Assembly: GCA_040901465.1 (NCBI GenBank)
Contig: JBBDYN010000057.1
Coordinates: forward strand, 1-64,000
DNA length: 64,000 nucleotides
Direction of reading: 5' to 3'
Origin: JAUSIF01 sp040901465
GTDB taxonomy: Bacteria; Pseudomonadota; Alphaproteobacteria; Rhizobiales; Xanthobacteraceae
Shown: positions 52,616-61,245 of the stretch, one piece after another
Numbering within the stretch: the stretch's first letter is position 1
How the letters are laid out: each line of letters starts with the position of its first letter
Made by a program: the position numbers and the translations under genes
The notes under the pieces: model-generated
Told to the model about the DNA's origin: nothing
What the model saw: only the letters and a program-made list of their open reading frames with translations
Database searches by the model: none

Positions 52616-53779
52616 ATGAAGACCGTTCTGTTCGCTTGGGAGTTTGGTGGCGGCCTCGGCCATGCGGCGCCGCTCCTCTCGCTCGCCGGCGCGCTCGAGC
52701 AGCGCCGCGCCGACATCCGCCCGATCTTTTTCTTTCGCGACACGGTCTACACGCGCTCCCTGTTGGCCGGGCGGGATTGGCCGATATTGCCCGCGCCGGT
52801 GCTACATGCGCTTCGCGAAGGACAGACGGGCGAAGCAAGCTATGCGCAGGTGCTGGCCGCGGCGGGCTTCGTTCGTCGCCGTGACCTTGCCGCGATGGTG
52901 GCCACATGGGACGACGTCTTCGCGATGGCCAAACCCGACTTGATCGTCGCCGAGCACAGCCCCATCGCGAGTCTGGCGGCCCGTGGGCGCATCCCGGTCG
53001 TGGTGACCGGCACCGGTTTCACCGTTCCGCCGTCGCACACTCAGCACTTCCCAGCGTTTCGCAAAGGAGTTGACCCGCCAGCCGTGCACCGGCGCATGCT
53101 CGATGTCATCAATTCCCTGCTTCAGGCACGGGGCGTCTCGCCGCTGCAACGCGTGCCCGAACTCATTGCCGGTGACCGGCGGGCGATTTTCAGCCTGCCT
53201 CACCTCGATCCTTATGGACCTTTGCGCAAGGATCGCTTGCTCGGTCCATATGTCGGTCGACTGAAACCCACGCCGCCGCCTAAACCGTCGATCTACCTTT
53301 ACAGCCGGGCCACGGAAGAGCGGCTCGACGACATGGTCGAGGTGATCCTCGGGTTCGGCGGTCCGGTCAGCGCCTATATCACCGGACCGGATTGCCCGGC
53401 CCGCACGCTGCTTGAGAGCCGCGGGGCGAGAATCTACGACCGCCCTCCGGACATGCAGCAGGCCCTGGGCACGGCGAACATCGTGGTTTCCAACGGCGGG
53501 GCCGGCGTCACCGGCGCCGCGCTGATGATCGGACGCGCGCAGGTCATCATACCGATCCACGTCGAATCCGAGGTGAATGCCGCGCGCGTCGAAGCGACTG
53601 GCTCGGCGATGATCGTCGCTCCCTTCGACAAGCGGACATTCTGCGAAGCCATCGAGACGGTGATGCAGGTCCGCCTATTTCACGAGCGCGCCGAGGCCAC
53701 CGCCAGGGAGATCGCCGCGCTCGATCTGCCGGAGAATCCGCTCGATGAGGCGGCCCGACTTTGCGATGAGTTGTTGTAG
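52616..53779 (+). CDS. GT1/MGT-like glycosyltransferase (GT-B fold)
   Basis: A 387-aa protein from ATG 52616, opening MKTVLFAWEFGGGLGHAAPL, the amino signature of the UGT/MurG-like GT-B fold. The donor site reads IVVSNGGAGVTGAALMIGRA, then VIIPIHVESEVNAARVEA. It transfers a sugar from a nucleotide donor to a lipid or other small acceptor. It starts the plus-strand side of a polysaccharide-type region. Confidence 0.85.
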   Translation: MKTVLFAWEFGGGLGHAAPLLSLAGALEQRRADIRPIFFFRDTVYTRSLLAGRDWPILPAPVLHALREGQTGEASYAQVLAAAGFVRRRDLAAMVATWDDVFAMAKPDLIVAEHSPIASLAARGRIPVVVTGTGFTVPPSHTQHFPAFRKGVDPPAVHRRMLDVINSLLQARGVSPLQRVPELIAGDRRAIFSLPHLDPYGPLRKDRLLGPYVGRLKPTPPPKPSIYLYSRATEERLDDMVEVILGFGGPVSAYITGPDCPARTLLESRGARIYDRPPDMQQALGTANIVVSNGGAGVTGAALMIGRAQVIIPIHVESEVNAARVEATGSAMIVAPFDKRTFCEAIETVMQVRLFHERAEATAREIAALDLPENPLDEAARLCDELL

Positions 53780-53803
53780 GCTAGGGTTTCGCTGCGCTTC
53801 CTG

Positions 53804-54844
53804 TCACAGCGCGGATCGACGCTTCAGGACAATCTCGGTGCAATAGTCGTTGTAACGATCCGCGAGGCGCGGCGTCGCCGGACGTTGCCGCCCGTATCGC
53901 CTGGCAAAGTGCTTGAGACCTCTCCGCCACCCACGCTCATAGGAGAGCCGCGCGATCAGCGTCAGAATGCAGCGGATGCAACGACGTGGGGCCGCCGCGG
54001 CGCGATTTTCCGGTTTGTTCCATTGCGCCCGCGTCGAGCTCCAGCTTGCGGTCAGCGATGCGCGCAATGAACCGTCCGTGTGCATGGCCGCTACGCGCCA
54101 ATCCTGCTCGCGGACGACGTATTGCGCGCCGCCAAATCCATAGCCGAAGAATTTCGTCCGCAATTCGCGGATCGTTTGAACCGCACGATGGCCCGTGAAG
54201 AGGTGAAGATCCACGAGCCAGCTTCCCCCGGCGGCCAAGATCTTCTGCGTGATGAAGCAGTCCTCGGTCGCGCCGGTCATGTCGTCGGCGAACCCACCCG
54301 CCTTTTCAAACAATTCGCGCCGATACATGGCGTTTGCGGTGACCGCGGTGATCAGATGCGGGTCATCCACCACCGGCGACGGGGTCGCATTCGGCACGTG
54401 TGCGATCTCGCGCAGCACCCAACCGGCGGGAACGTCGATGGGATAGGTGCTGCCGGCGAACATGTCGACGTCCGGATACGTGGTTGCCAACGCGAGCAGC
54501 CGGTCCAGCCAATCCGGCGGCGGCACGCAGTCGTCATCCGTGGAAACGAGGTAGTCTTCGGATGCCCCGGCAAATCCGGCCTGCCGCGCCGGTCCCGGAC
54601 CTAGACCGCGCGCAAGACGCAAATAGGTGATCGGCGTGGCCACGCCGCTAATCACGGCATCGTACCGATCATCGTGGCTGCCGTCGTTGACGACGACTAG
54701 GTGGAATAGCGGCAGGCGGACAAGCTGCGGTGCGAGACGCGCGAGCAGCCGCTTGAGCAAATCAGGCCGCCGGCGCGTCGGAACGACAATGCGAAAGCTT
54801 GGGTGCGTCGCATCGGTTGCCGCAGTCGGATCTCCTTCGCTCAT
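53804..54844 (-). CDS. GT2-family glycosyltransferase
   Basis: A 346-aa GT-A transferase. It has RIVVPTRRRPDLLKRLLARL, FHLVVVNDGSHDDRYDAV, and the metal-binding DDDCVPPPDWLDRLLAL, then GATEDCFITQKILAAGGSW, typical of enzymes extending cell-surface glycans. Reads leftward, tail to tail with the GT-B gene. It starts 9 bases after the stop of the sulfotransferase gene, so the two are a unit. Confidence 0.88.
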   Translation of the reverse strand: MSEGDPTAATDATHPSFRIVVPTRRRPDLLKRLLARLAPQLVRLPLFHLVVVNDGSHDDRYDAVISGVATPITYLRLARGLGPGPARQAGFAGASEDYLVSTDDDCVPPPDWLDRLLALATTYPDVDMFAGSTYPIDVPAGWVLREIAHVPNATPSPVVDDPHLITAVTANAMYRRELFEKAGGFADDMTGATEDCFITQKILAAGGSWLVDLHLFTGHRAVQTIRELRTKFFGYGFGGAQYVVREQDWRVAAMHTDGSLRASLTASWSSTRAQWNKPENRAAAAPRRCIRCILTLIARLSYERGWRRGLKHFARRYGRQRPATPRLADRYNDYCTEIVLKRRSAL

Positions 54845-54853
54845 TTCATCGGC

Positions 54854-55669
54854 CTAAGGCTCGGTTGCTCGAAGCGAATTTCGCTCCGCCGCCAGCGCCT
54901 CGTAAAGCGCGATGTCAATCTCGTTGCACCGCCGGATCAACCGCCGCAGGTCGCGGTCGGCACGTACGGCAAGGTTTTCCGGCGAACGCGCGGTCGCATT
55001 GACTTCGCGCCGCGCGAGCGGCGGAGCCGGGCTCGCACCCAGCGTTGCGAATAGCCGATCCATGCTCCACTCGAGCGTATCCTGAAAGCCGATAAAGTCG
55101 AAACGCGCCGCTTCGGCCCGCGCGCGCGTGAATAGGTCTTCGCCGTAGTCGAACTCCACAGCGCCGGGCTCGATCGCGCTCCTTGCCGCAATCTGCTTGG
55201 CTTGCGAATCGAACAGATGCGCGCGCACGAACGGAGTGGCCGATTGCAACAACTTCGCGAGCGGCTCACGCCGGCACTCGGCCAATTGCCGCGCTGAATC
55301 CGCCGGCAGGCCAGCGAGATCAACCTCCTTCCAAAACAGATAGTTGGACAGCACTCGTTCCACCGGGTCGCGGACAAAGGTCGCGCTGAACAATGGAAAG
55401 CGGAAACGCCGCATGAACTCCGTGCCGAAATGTCCCCAAATCAATCGGAAGCCGGCGAAGGTCCACGGGTCGGTGCGCCAAGCGTCCGCAAGATCGTTCG
55501 GCCGCATCAGCATGCGATGCGGTCGATCGGGCCAGCGCATGAGCAGGGCGACACGCGCCGGCGTGCTCGCAGTCTTCATGATGTGCATGAACACGATGGG
55601 CCGGCCTTCGCCCCCATGGCGGCGCGCGCGCATCGCGGGCCGGAACAGATTCTTCAATGCAACAAGCAT
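54854..55669 (-). CDS. Sulfotransferase-family protein
   Basis: Transfers sulfate from PAPS. The 271-aa protein (ATG 55669; frame open to 55711) has the 5'-phosphosulfate loop as IVFMHIMKTASTPARVAL, where the usual motif is PKTAGTS, and the 3'-phosphate motif TFVRDPVERVLSNYLFW (97-113). The PK-to-MK and G-to-S changes are unusual but conserve the lysine and threonine. Likely decorates a surface glycan made by the neighbouring genes. Confidence 0.78.
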   Translation of the reverse strand: MLVALKNLFRPAMRARRHGGEGRPIVFMHIMKTASTPARVALLMRWPDRPHRMLMRPNDLADAWRTDPWTFAGFRLIWGHFGTEFMRRFRFPLFSATFVRDPVERVLSNYLFWKEVDLAGLPADSARQLAECRREPLAKLLQSATPFVRAHLFDSQAKQIAARSAIEPGAVEFDYGEDLFTRARAEAARFDFIGFQDTLEWSMDRLFATLGASPAPPLARREVNATARSPENLAVRADRDLRRLIRRCNEIDIALYEALAAERNSLRATEP

Positions 55670-55867
55670 CGCGATCCGCCTGCCAATGGCGAAACCGGGA
55701 CATGCTTCCATATTGTCCGCCGCCGGGATAGCCTATGCTCTTGAAAATGAGCGCTGAATCTGGCGCGGCAACGAACTCTGTCGCCTGACGTCTGGGTAGC
55801 GAAGCCACGACACGAAACCAATGCTTGTCCGATCCGCGCGCGTCGGCCACGACCAGTCGAGTCGGTC

Positions 55868-56605
55868 ATGAAGGCGGCAATACTTGCCGGCGGCCAAGGG
55901 TCGCGGCTCGGCGGCTCGGAAGGCACTCCCAAGCCGCTGGTTGAGATCGGGGGCCGGCCGATCCTTTGGCACATCATGATGCACTACGTGACCTACGGCT
56001 TCCGCGATTTCGTGATTGCACTCGGACATGGCGGCGATGCGATCCAGCGGTTCGTCGCCGAGCTCCGTGCCGGCGGAGCGGGGCCATTCGGGAGCGTCGA
56101 ATTGGTCGAGACCGGTGGACCAACGATGACCGGCGGACGCATCAAGCGCCTTCAACCATATCTCGGCGATCGAACTTTTATGCTCACCTGGGCGGACGGC
56201 ATTTCCGACGTCGACCTGCGGAAGCTTGCCGATTTTCACGCGGGTCATGGACGTCTAGCCACCGTCACCGCGGTGCGGCCGCCGCCGCGCTTCGGCCGGC
56301 TCACGCTCGACGGCAATCGCGTGACCGAGTTCAGCGAGAAACCGCACGACCAGGACGGCTGGATCAACGGCGCATTCTTCGTATTGGAGCCGGCCATATT
56401 CGATTATGTCGAGGGCGATGCCACCGAATGGGAGAGGGGCCCGCTCGAACAACTCGCGCGCGACGGCGAGCTTATGGCGTATCGGCACACCGGGTTTTGG
56501 GCTTGCGTCGATACGCCGGCGGACTTGAAGCAGGTGCGCAAACTCTGGGACACCGGACAGCGTCCCTGGGCAACATGGGAAAAGCGAGCATGCGCATCCT
56601 CGTAA
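55868..56605 (+). CDS. Sugar-1-phosphate nucleotidyltransferase (RfbF-like glucose-1-phosphate cytidylyltransferase)
   Basis: Makes an activated sugar, most likely CDP-glucose by family resemblance. The 245-aa protein begins with MKAAILAGGQGSRLGG and TPKPLVEIGGRPILWHIM, and continues YGFRDFVIALGHGG, MLTWADGISDVDLR and GFWACVDTPADLKQVRKLW. It overlaps the epimerase gene by 16 bases, indicating one operon of sugar activation and modification. Confidence 0.87.
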   Translation: MKAAILAGGQGSRLGGSEGTPKPLVEIGGRPILWHIMMHYVTYGFRDFVIALGHGGDAIQRFVAELRAGGAGPFGSVELVETGGPTMTGGRIKRLQPYLGDRTFMLTWADGISDVDLRKLADFHAGHGRLATVTAVRPPPRFGRLTLDGNRVTEFSEKPHDQDGWINGAFFVLEPAIFDYVEGDATEWERGPLEQLARDGELMAYRHTGFWACVDTPADLKQVRKLWDTGQRPWATWEKRACASS

Positions 56606-57654
56606 CCGGCCATCGCGGTTACATCGGGACCGTGCTGACACCCATGCTCGGGGCCGCGGGACACGATGTGACGGGCCTCGACATCGATCTGTATCGTGCG
56701 TGCTCGTTTCCGCGCGATGCGTCATTGCCGCCGGTCAAGACGATCAGCAAGGACATCCGCGACCTGGAGGTGGGCGACCTCGCCGGTTTCGATGCGATCA
56801 TTCATTTGGCGGGCCTCTCGAACGATCCGCTTGGAGAGATCGACCCGAACCTGACCTTTGCCATCAATCATCATGCAACCGTCCGACTCGCCGAATGCGC
56901 CCGACAAGCCGGCGTGCGACGGTTCCTGTTCGCCTCGTCGTGCAGCAACTATGGCGTCGCAGGCGATGAGCTTGTCAGCGAGGATTGGTCACTTCGGCCG
57001 ATCACTGCGTATGGGCGCTCGAAGGTCGCGGCTGAGCGAGACATCGCCCGTCTCGCCGCGGCGGGCATGACCGTTCTGTCGCTCCGTTGCGCGACCGCAT
57101 TTGGCGACTCGCCGCGCTTGCGCTTCGATCTGGTGCTCAACAACCTGGTCGCATGGGCGTGCGCGACCGGGCAAATCTATCTGAAGTCCGACGGCTCGGC
57201 CTGGCGCCCGTTGGTCCACGTCAAGGACATCGCCCAGGTTTTTGCCGCTTTTCTCGACGCGCCGGCAGCGGCGTTTGCCGTCGGCACCTGCAACGTTGGA
57301 AGTGACGGCGGCAATGTCCGCATTCGCGACTTGGCGGATGTTGTCGCGACGGCGGTGCCAAACAGCGCGATCACGTTTGCGCCCGGCGCCGAGCCGGACA
57401 AGCGATCCTACCGTGTCGACTTCGCGCGCCTTCGGCGAGCCTTACCGCATTTCAAGCCGCAGTGGACCGTCAACGCTGGCGCACAATCCGTCGCGCAGTT
57501 GTTGATCCGAATGCCAATTGGCACCGACGAATTCGAAGGTGTCATGTATCAGCGCCGGGCACACCTGCTTGCGCGGATCAAGGCAGGCGAACTTGACGAC
57601 GAACTTCGCTCGGCTCGTGGCGCTCCCATGAAGGCGAAGATCGTTGCGTCCTGA
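56590..57654 (+). CDS. NAD-dependent sugar epimerase/dehydratase
   Basis: A 354-aa extended short-chain dehydrogenase. The NAD motif is GHRGYIG at 7-13, SSCSNYG at 116-122 places the catalytic Ser, and YGRSK gives Tyr141 and Lys145. It converts the activated hexose (dehydratase, epimerase or reductase step not decidable). The frame is open far upstream into the nucleotidyltransferase gene, but ATG 56590 is the fold-proper start. It overlaps the next gene by 11 bases. Confidence 0.9.
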   Translation: MRILVTGHRGYIGTVLTPMLGAAGHDVTGLDIDLYRACSFPRDASLPPVKTISKDIRDLEVGDLAGFDAIIHLAGLSNDPLGEIDPNLTFAINHHATVRLAECARQAGVRRFLFASSCSNYGVAGDELVSEDWSLRPITAYGRSKVAAERDIARLAAAGMTVLSLRCATAFGDSPRLRFDLVLNNLVAWACATGQIYLKSDGSAWRPLVHVKDIAQVFAAFLDAPAAAFAVGTCNVGSDGGNVRIRDLADVVATAVPNSAITFAPGAEPDKRSYRVDFARLRRALPHFKPQWTVNAGAQSVAQLLIRMPIGTDEFEGVMYQRRAHLLARIKAGELDDELRSARGAPMKAKIVAS

Positions 57655-58915
57655 TCTCGACCGCGGCACACGCGCTCCCGAATTCGCGGCGCGCTGTAAG
57701 GCTGCGCGCTGCCGGGCTTGCGGCCGCCCCGGTCTCCGTCCGGTGGTCGATTTCGGCATGATGCCGCTGTCTGATGGCTTTGCCCCTGCCGACGCGGCCG
57801 CTGTCGATGCGCGGGAGCCGCTTGCACTGGCGTTTTGCGCGGGCTGCGGGTTGGCCCAGCTTCTCGATACACTGAGCCCGTCGCGGCTGTTCGGGCCGGA
57901 TTATGTCTACTTATCCTCGGTTTCCGCCACGCTTGCGGAAGCAGCCCAAGTCAATGCGGAGGAGCTGAGTTCGCGCTACGGCCTCGGCAAGAACAGCCTC
58001 GTTGTTGAGCTTGCGTGCAATGACGGGGGTCTGCTCCGCCACTTCGCCGCGCGTGAAATCTCCGTCCTGGGAATCGAGCCAGCGCCGATTCCTGCGGCGG
58101 CGGCGCGCGAAGCCGGCGTACCGTTGCTGGAATCTTTTTTTTCGTTCGATCTCGCGCGTGAGCTGGTGGCGCGCGGGGTCAAACCCGACCTCGTCATCGC
58201 GAACAACGTGGTCGCCCATGTGCCCGATCCTCACGACTTCGTCGCCGGCGTGGCCTCGCTGCTGGCGCCCGGCGGGACCGCGGTCGTTGAAGTGCACTCG
58301 CTCGCCAGCCTTGTCGCTCAAGGTCAGTTCGACACGATCTATCATGAGCATGCGAGCTATTTTTCGGCGACCAGTATCGCAGCGCTTTTCCGGCGTCACC
58401 GGCTGGAACTCGTCGACGTCAAGGAGGCGCCCCTGCAAGGCGGATCGCTTCGATTGCATTTCACCCGTGACGTCAGTCCGTCGCGCAACGTGTCGGATCA
58501 GTTGGCGGCAGAAGCGCGCGCAGGAATTGCCGATGGCTCCGCGCTTGCTACGTTTGCGAAGCAAGTCGCGCGGTCGGTCGCGCGCATTCGCAGTGTTCTT
58601 ACGGGCTTTGCATCCGAAGGCTGCTCGATCGCCGCCTATGGCGCTGCGGCCAAGGGCACGATGCTCCTAAATCATGTAGGCCTGGGTGAACGCGTCATTC
58701 GGTATGTCGTTGACCGCAATCCGCACAAGCAGGGCCGCCGGGTGCCGGGCGTGAAAGTTCCGATTTGTTCGCTCGAGCGCCTGCTCGCGGAACCGCCGGA
58801 CGTAATCCTTATTCTGCCTTGGAACTTGCGCGACGAGATTGTGGCGAGCCTTGAACCCTTGCGGAAGAAAGGCGTGCGCCTTGTTGTGCCGTTGCCAGAC
58901 GTGGAAATTCTGTGA
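57644..58915 (+). CDS. Sugar C-methyltransferase (zinc-binding, NovU/TylCIII family), first copy
   Basis: A 423-aa protein from TTG 57644. Four cysteines (C23 and C26, C65 and C68) form the amino-terminal zinc site typical of NDP-hexose C-methyltransferases. The SAM part has LVVELACNDGGLLRHFAA, then NVVAHVPDPHDFVAGV, and the C-terminal domain IAAYGAAAKGTMLLNH with YVVDRNPHKQGRRVPG. Such enzymes add a branch methyl to a keto-sugar. It overlaps both neighbours. Confidence 0.88.
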   Translation: MRPDLDRGTRAPEFAARCKAARCRACGRPGLRPVVDFGMMPLSDGFAPADAAAVDAREPLALAFCAGCGLAQLLDTLSPSRLFGPDYVYLSSVSATLAEAAQVNAEELSSRYGLGKNSLVVELACNDGGLLRHFAAREISVLGIEPAPIPAAAAREAGVPLLESFFSFDLARELVARGVKPDLVIANNVVAHVPDPHDFVAGVASLLAPGGTAVVEVHSLASLVAQGQFDTIYHEHASYFSATSIAALFRRHRLELVDVKEAPLQGGSLRLHFTRDVSPSRNVSDQLAAEARAGIADGSALATFAKQVARSVARIRSVLTGFASEGCSIAAYGAAAKGTMLLNHVGLGERVIRYVVDRNPHKQGRRVPGVKVPICSLERLLAEPPDVILILPWNLRDEIVASLEPLRKKGVRLVVPLPDVEIL

Positions 58916-60102
58916 GCTTGGAAATCGCGTGCCCCGCCTGCGGCGCCGCTGGCGCGGAAACGATGTACCGCGCCGAACGGATTCCGGTTCACAGCACCGC
59001 CTTGCTGGATGATGCGGCCTCGGCCATCGGGTACCCGAAACGCGACCTGGAACTCGCGCTCTGCCGCCAATGCGGCTTCATCTTCAACCGAATGTTCGAT
59101 CAGGCATTGGCGGCGTACTCAGGCAGATTTGAAGAGTCGCAACATTTCTCGGAGACGTTTGGCGCGTTTGCCCGTGCATTCGCCCGTGAGATCGCCGACC
59201 GGTGCGGCCTGAAGCCGGGGCGAAGCGTACTGGAAATCGGGTGCGGCAAAGGCGAGTTTCTGGCTGAACTCTGCCGCGTCAGCGGCTGCAGCGGTACGGG
59301 CATCGATCCTGCATTTCGCGACGACCGGCTGGGCGATGATCGGCGCGCCGGCTTGTCGTTCGTTGCCGATACGTTTGGCCCGCAGCATTACCACCGACTC
59401 GCCGATGTCGTCCTCTGCCGTCATACTCTGGAACATATTGGTTCCGTTGGAGAATTTGTCGCCTCGATCCGGGAGATGATCGGCGATCGGCGCGATGTCC
59501 ATGTCGTCTTCGAGACTCCTGAGGCGCTCCGAATATTTTCCGAGGGCGCGTTCTGGGACGTCTATTACGAGCACGCCGGCTACCTCACGGCGGGAAGTCA
59601 CGCACGGCTGTTTCGCCGCAACAAGTTTGAGATTGTCGATTTGGCGCTGGTCTATGGAGGACAATACATCGTGCAATACGCGATGCCAGCGACGCAGAAG
59701 GGACAGGATCAATATCCGATCGAACACGATCTCGATCGGACGATCGCGCTCGCGCGAGAGTTTCGCGAGCGCGCGGAGAAACAGGTTCGGCAGTGGAGCG
59801 AGGCGATTGCTGCGGCCGACGCCTCACGCAAGCGCATCGCGATTTGGGGCGGCGGCTCGAAGGCGGTCGCATTTCTGACGGCTCTCGGAATTAGCTCCGA
59901 CAGGTTGTTGGTCGTCGATAAGAATCCGTTCAAGCAAGGGCGTTATCTCCCTGGTTCGGGCCATCGAATTCTGGCGCCGGAAGCACTGCGCGGCCTGCCG
60001 CCGGACCTAGTCGTGGCGATGAATCCGATTTATCAGGCTGAAATTCGTGAGGACCTTGGCGCGCTCGGGCTCTCGCCATCCGTTGTCGCATTGGGCTGCT
60101 GA
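58912..60102 (+). CDS. Sugar C-methyltransferase family protein, second copy
   Basis: A 396-aa relative of the preceding enzyme from a GTG overlapping its stop (GTGA). Zinc-site cysteines C7/C10 and C51/C54, SAM motif VLEIGCGKGEFLAELCRV, then VLCRHTLEHIGSVGEFVAS and the C-terminal IAIWGGGSKAVAFL and VVDKNPFKQGRYLPGS. Having two different members in one operon suggests two methylations or one active on another position. Tail-to-tail overlap of 70 bases with the next GT2 gene. Confidence 0.87.
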   Translation: MSLEIACPACGAAGAETMYRAERIPVHSTALLDDAASAIGYPKRDLELALCRQCGFIFNRMFDQALAAYSGRFEESQHFSETFGAFARAFAREIADRCGLKPGRSVLEIGCGKGEFLAELCRVSGCSGTGIDPAFRDDRLGDDRRAGLSFVADTFGPQHYHRLADVVLCRHTLEHIGSVGEFVASIREMIGDRRDVHVVFETPEALRIFSEGAFWDVYYEHAGYLTAGSHARLFRRNKFEIVDLALVYGGQYIVQYAMPATQKGQDQYPIEHDLDRTIALAREFRERAEKQVRQWSEAIAAADASRKRIAIWGGGSKAVAFLTALGISSDRLLVVDKNPFKQGRYLPGSGHRILAPEALRGLPPDLVVAMNPIYQAEIREDLGALGLSPSVVALGC

Positions 60103-61034
60103 GCGGCCGCGCGCAGCGGCGCGTTGACCGGCCATCGATCGAGCCGAACGAACTCGTCGAAACGCTTGACGAAAGGTCCCCACCGGCGCGCGCGATGGAC
60201 CGCGTACGTGACGTGCGAGCGAAGAACGAAGACAAGGAGATTCCAAAATAGGCCGAGGTCGAAGGGCGCTGCCGGCCGGCGGAACATTGCGCGCGCAACC
60301 GGCAACAGCGGGAGCCAGCGCGGCCAGCGGCCGGCATAATATCGGTCGAATTCGGCAATGTAGTTCTTGAGCGGAGTGAGATCCCGCTCCATCAGTACGA
60401 CGGGCAGTTCGGCATGGTTTCCATGGGCAAGCGTCCGGGCGACAAGCACGAAATCCCAACCGGGAAACCACACACCGGGAAACTTTCCCATCATCGCCGC
60501 CCGCCGGTAAACGCCGAACGCGCGCCCGTTCTCTGCCGGGTCGGCGAAATAGCTGCGTAATCGATGGCGGTGCGAGCCGGTCAGTGGTCGCGTACCCGTC
60601 GAGATATACCGAAATCGTCGGTCGCTCACATACGCGATCCGGCAGCAACAAGCTGCCACTTCCGGACGTGCGTCCAAAAGTGCGACCGCTTGCTCGACGA
60701 AGCGCGGATACCAGCGATCGTCCGCCGGAGCGAACATGAAATACTCTCCGCGAGAATTCTGTAGAGCACGCTTGAAACTCTCGAGAATATCCACGCGCTG
60801 ATCGAAGCCGATGACGCGCACGCGCGCGTCACGCCTTGCGAACTCCGTCGCGATTTCAACGGTCCGGTCTTGCGACGCGTTATCGAACACCAAAATTTCG
60901 AGATCGCGGAATGTCTGCGCAATCAGATCGTTGAGCGCGAGCGCAATTGTCATTTCCGCATTCAGAACGGGCATACCAATGCAAACCCGCGGCGCGGCAC
61001 GATTACCGGCTGGTTTGTCGTCGTTTCTCCGCAT
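60033..61034 (-). CDS. GT2-family glycosyltransferase
   Basis: A 333-aa transferase: VCIGMPVLNAEMTIALALND, EILVFDNASQDRTVEIA, and YFMFAPADDRWYPRFVEQAV, where the DD of APADDRW is the metal site. It then has WFPGWDFVLVARTLAHG. It probably adds a sugar in the glycan made by the cluster. Its end overlaps the second methyltransferase gene by 70 bases. Confidence 0.88.
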   Translation of the reverse strand: MRRNDDKPAGNRAAPRVCIGMPVLNAEMTIALALNDLIAQTFRDLEILVFDNASQDRTVEIATEFARRDARVRVIGFDQRVDILESFKRALQNSRGEYFMFAPADDRWYPRFVEQAVALLDARPEVAACCCRIAYVSDRRFRYISTGTRPLTGSHRHRLRSYFADPAENGRAFGVYRRAAMMGKFPGVWFPGWDFVLVARTLAHGNHAELPVVLMERDLTPLKNYIAEFDRYYAGRWPRWLPLLPVARAMFRRPAAPFDLGLFWNLLVFVLRSHVTYAVHRARRWGPFVKRFDEFVRLDRWPVNAPLRAAAQQPNATTDGESPSAPRSSRISA

Positions 61035-61102
61035 GGTGTGGCCTGGACAAGAACCCGCCGGTCGATAGTGACTGCGTTCGCTCGCTTGGAATCATTGTGC
61101 AG

Positions 61103-61177
61103 TGGCTCCCCGGGCCGGATTCGAACCAGCGACCGATCGATTAACAGTCGATTGCTCTACCACTGAGCTACCGGGGA
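61103..61177 (-). tRNA. tRNA-Asn (anticodon GTT)
   Basis: The minus-strand gene starts TCCCCGGTAGCTCAGTGG and ends CCGGGGAGCCA. The anticodon loop within GACTGTTAATC gives GTT, and the T arm is GCTGGTTCGAATCCGGC. It is canonical throughout, including T8 and the D stem. A degenerate copy lies at 50519-50593 in the same direction. Confidence 0.95.
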
Positions 61178-61245
61178 ACGGGCCAAGCCCGAAGTCACGC
61201 ATATAAACGCCGCTCGCTCCCTTGCCAAGCCAATGAATTCCCTCG

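Noticed and set aside
50519..61177. Two similar short peptides (GSPGRIRTSDRSINSRL) in frames at about 50520 and 61100
   Set aside because: They are translations of the two tRNA-Asn copies, not proteins.
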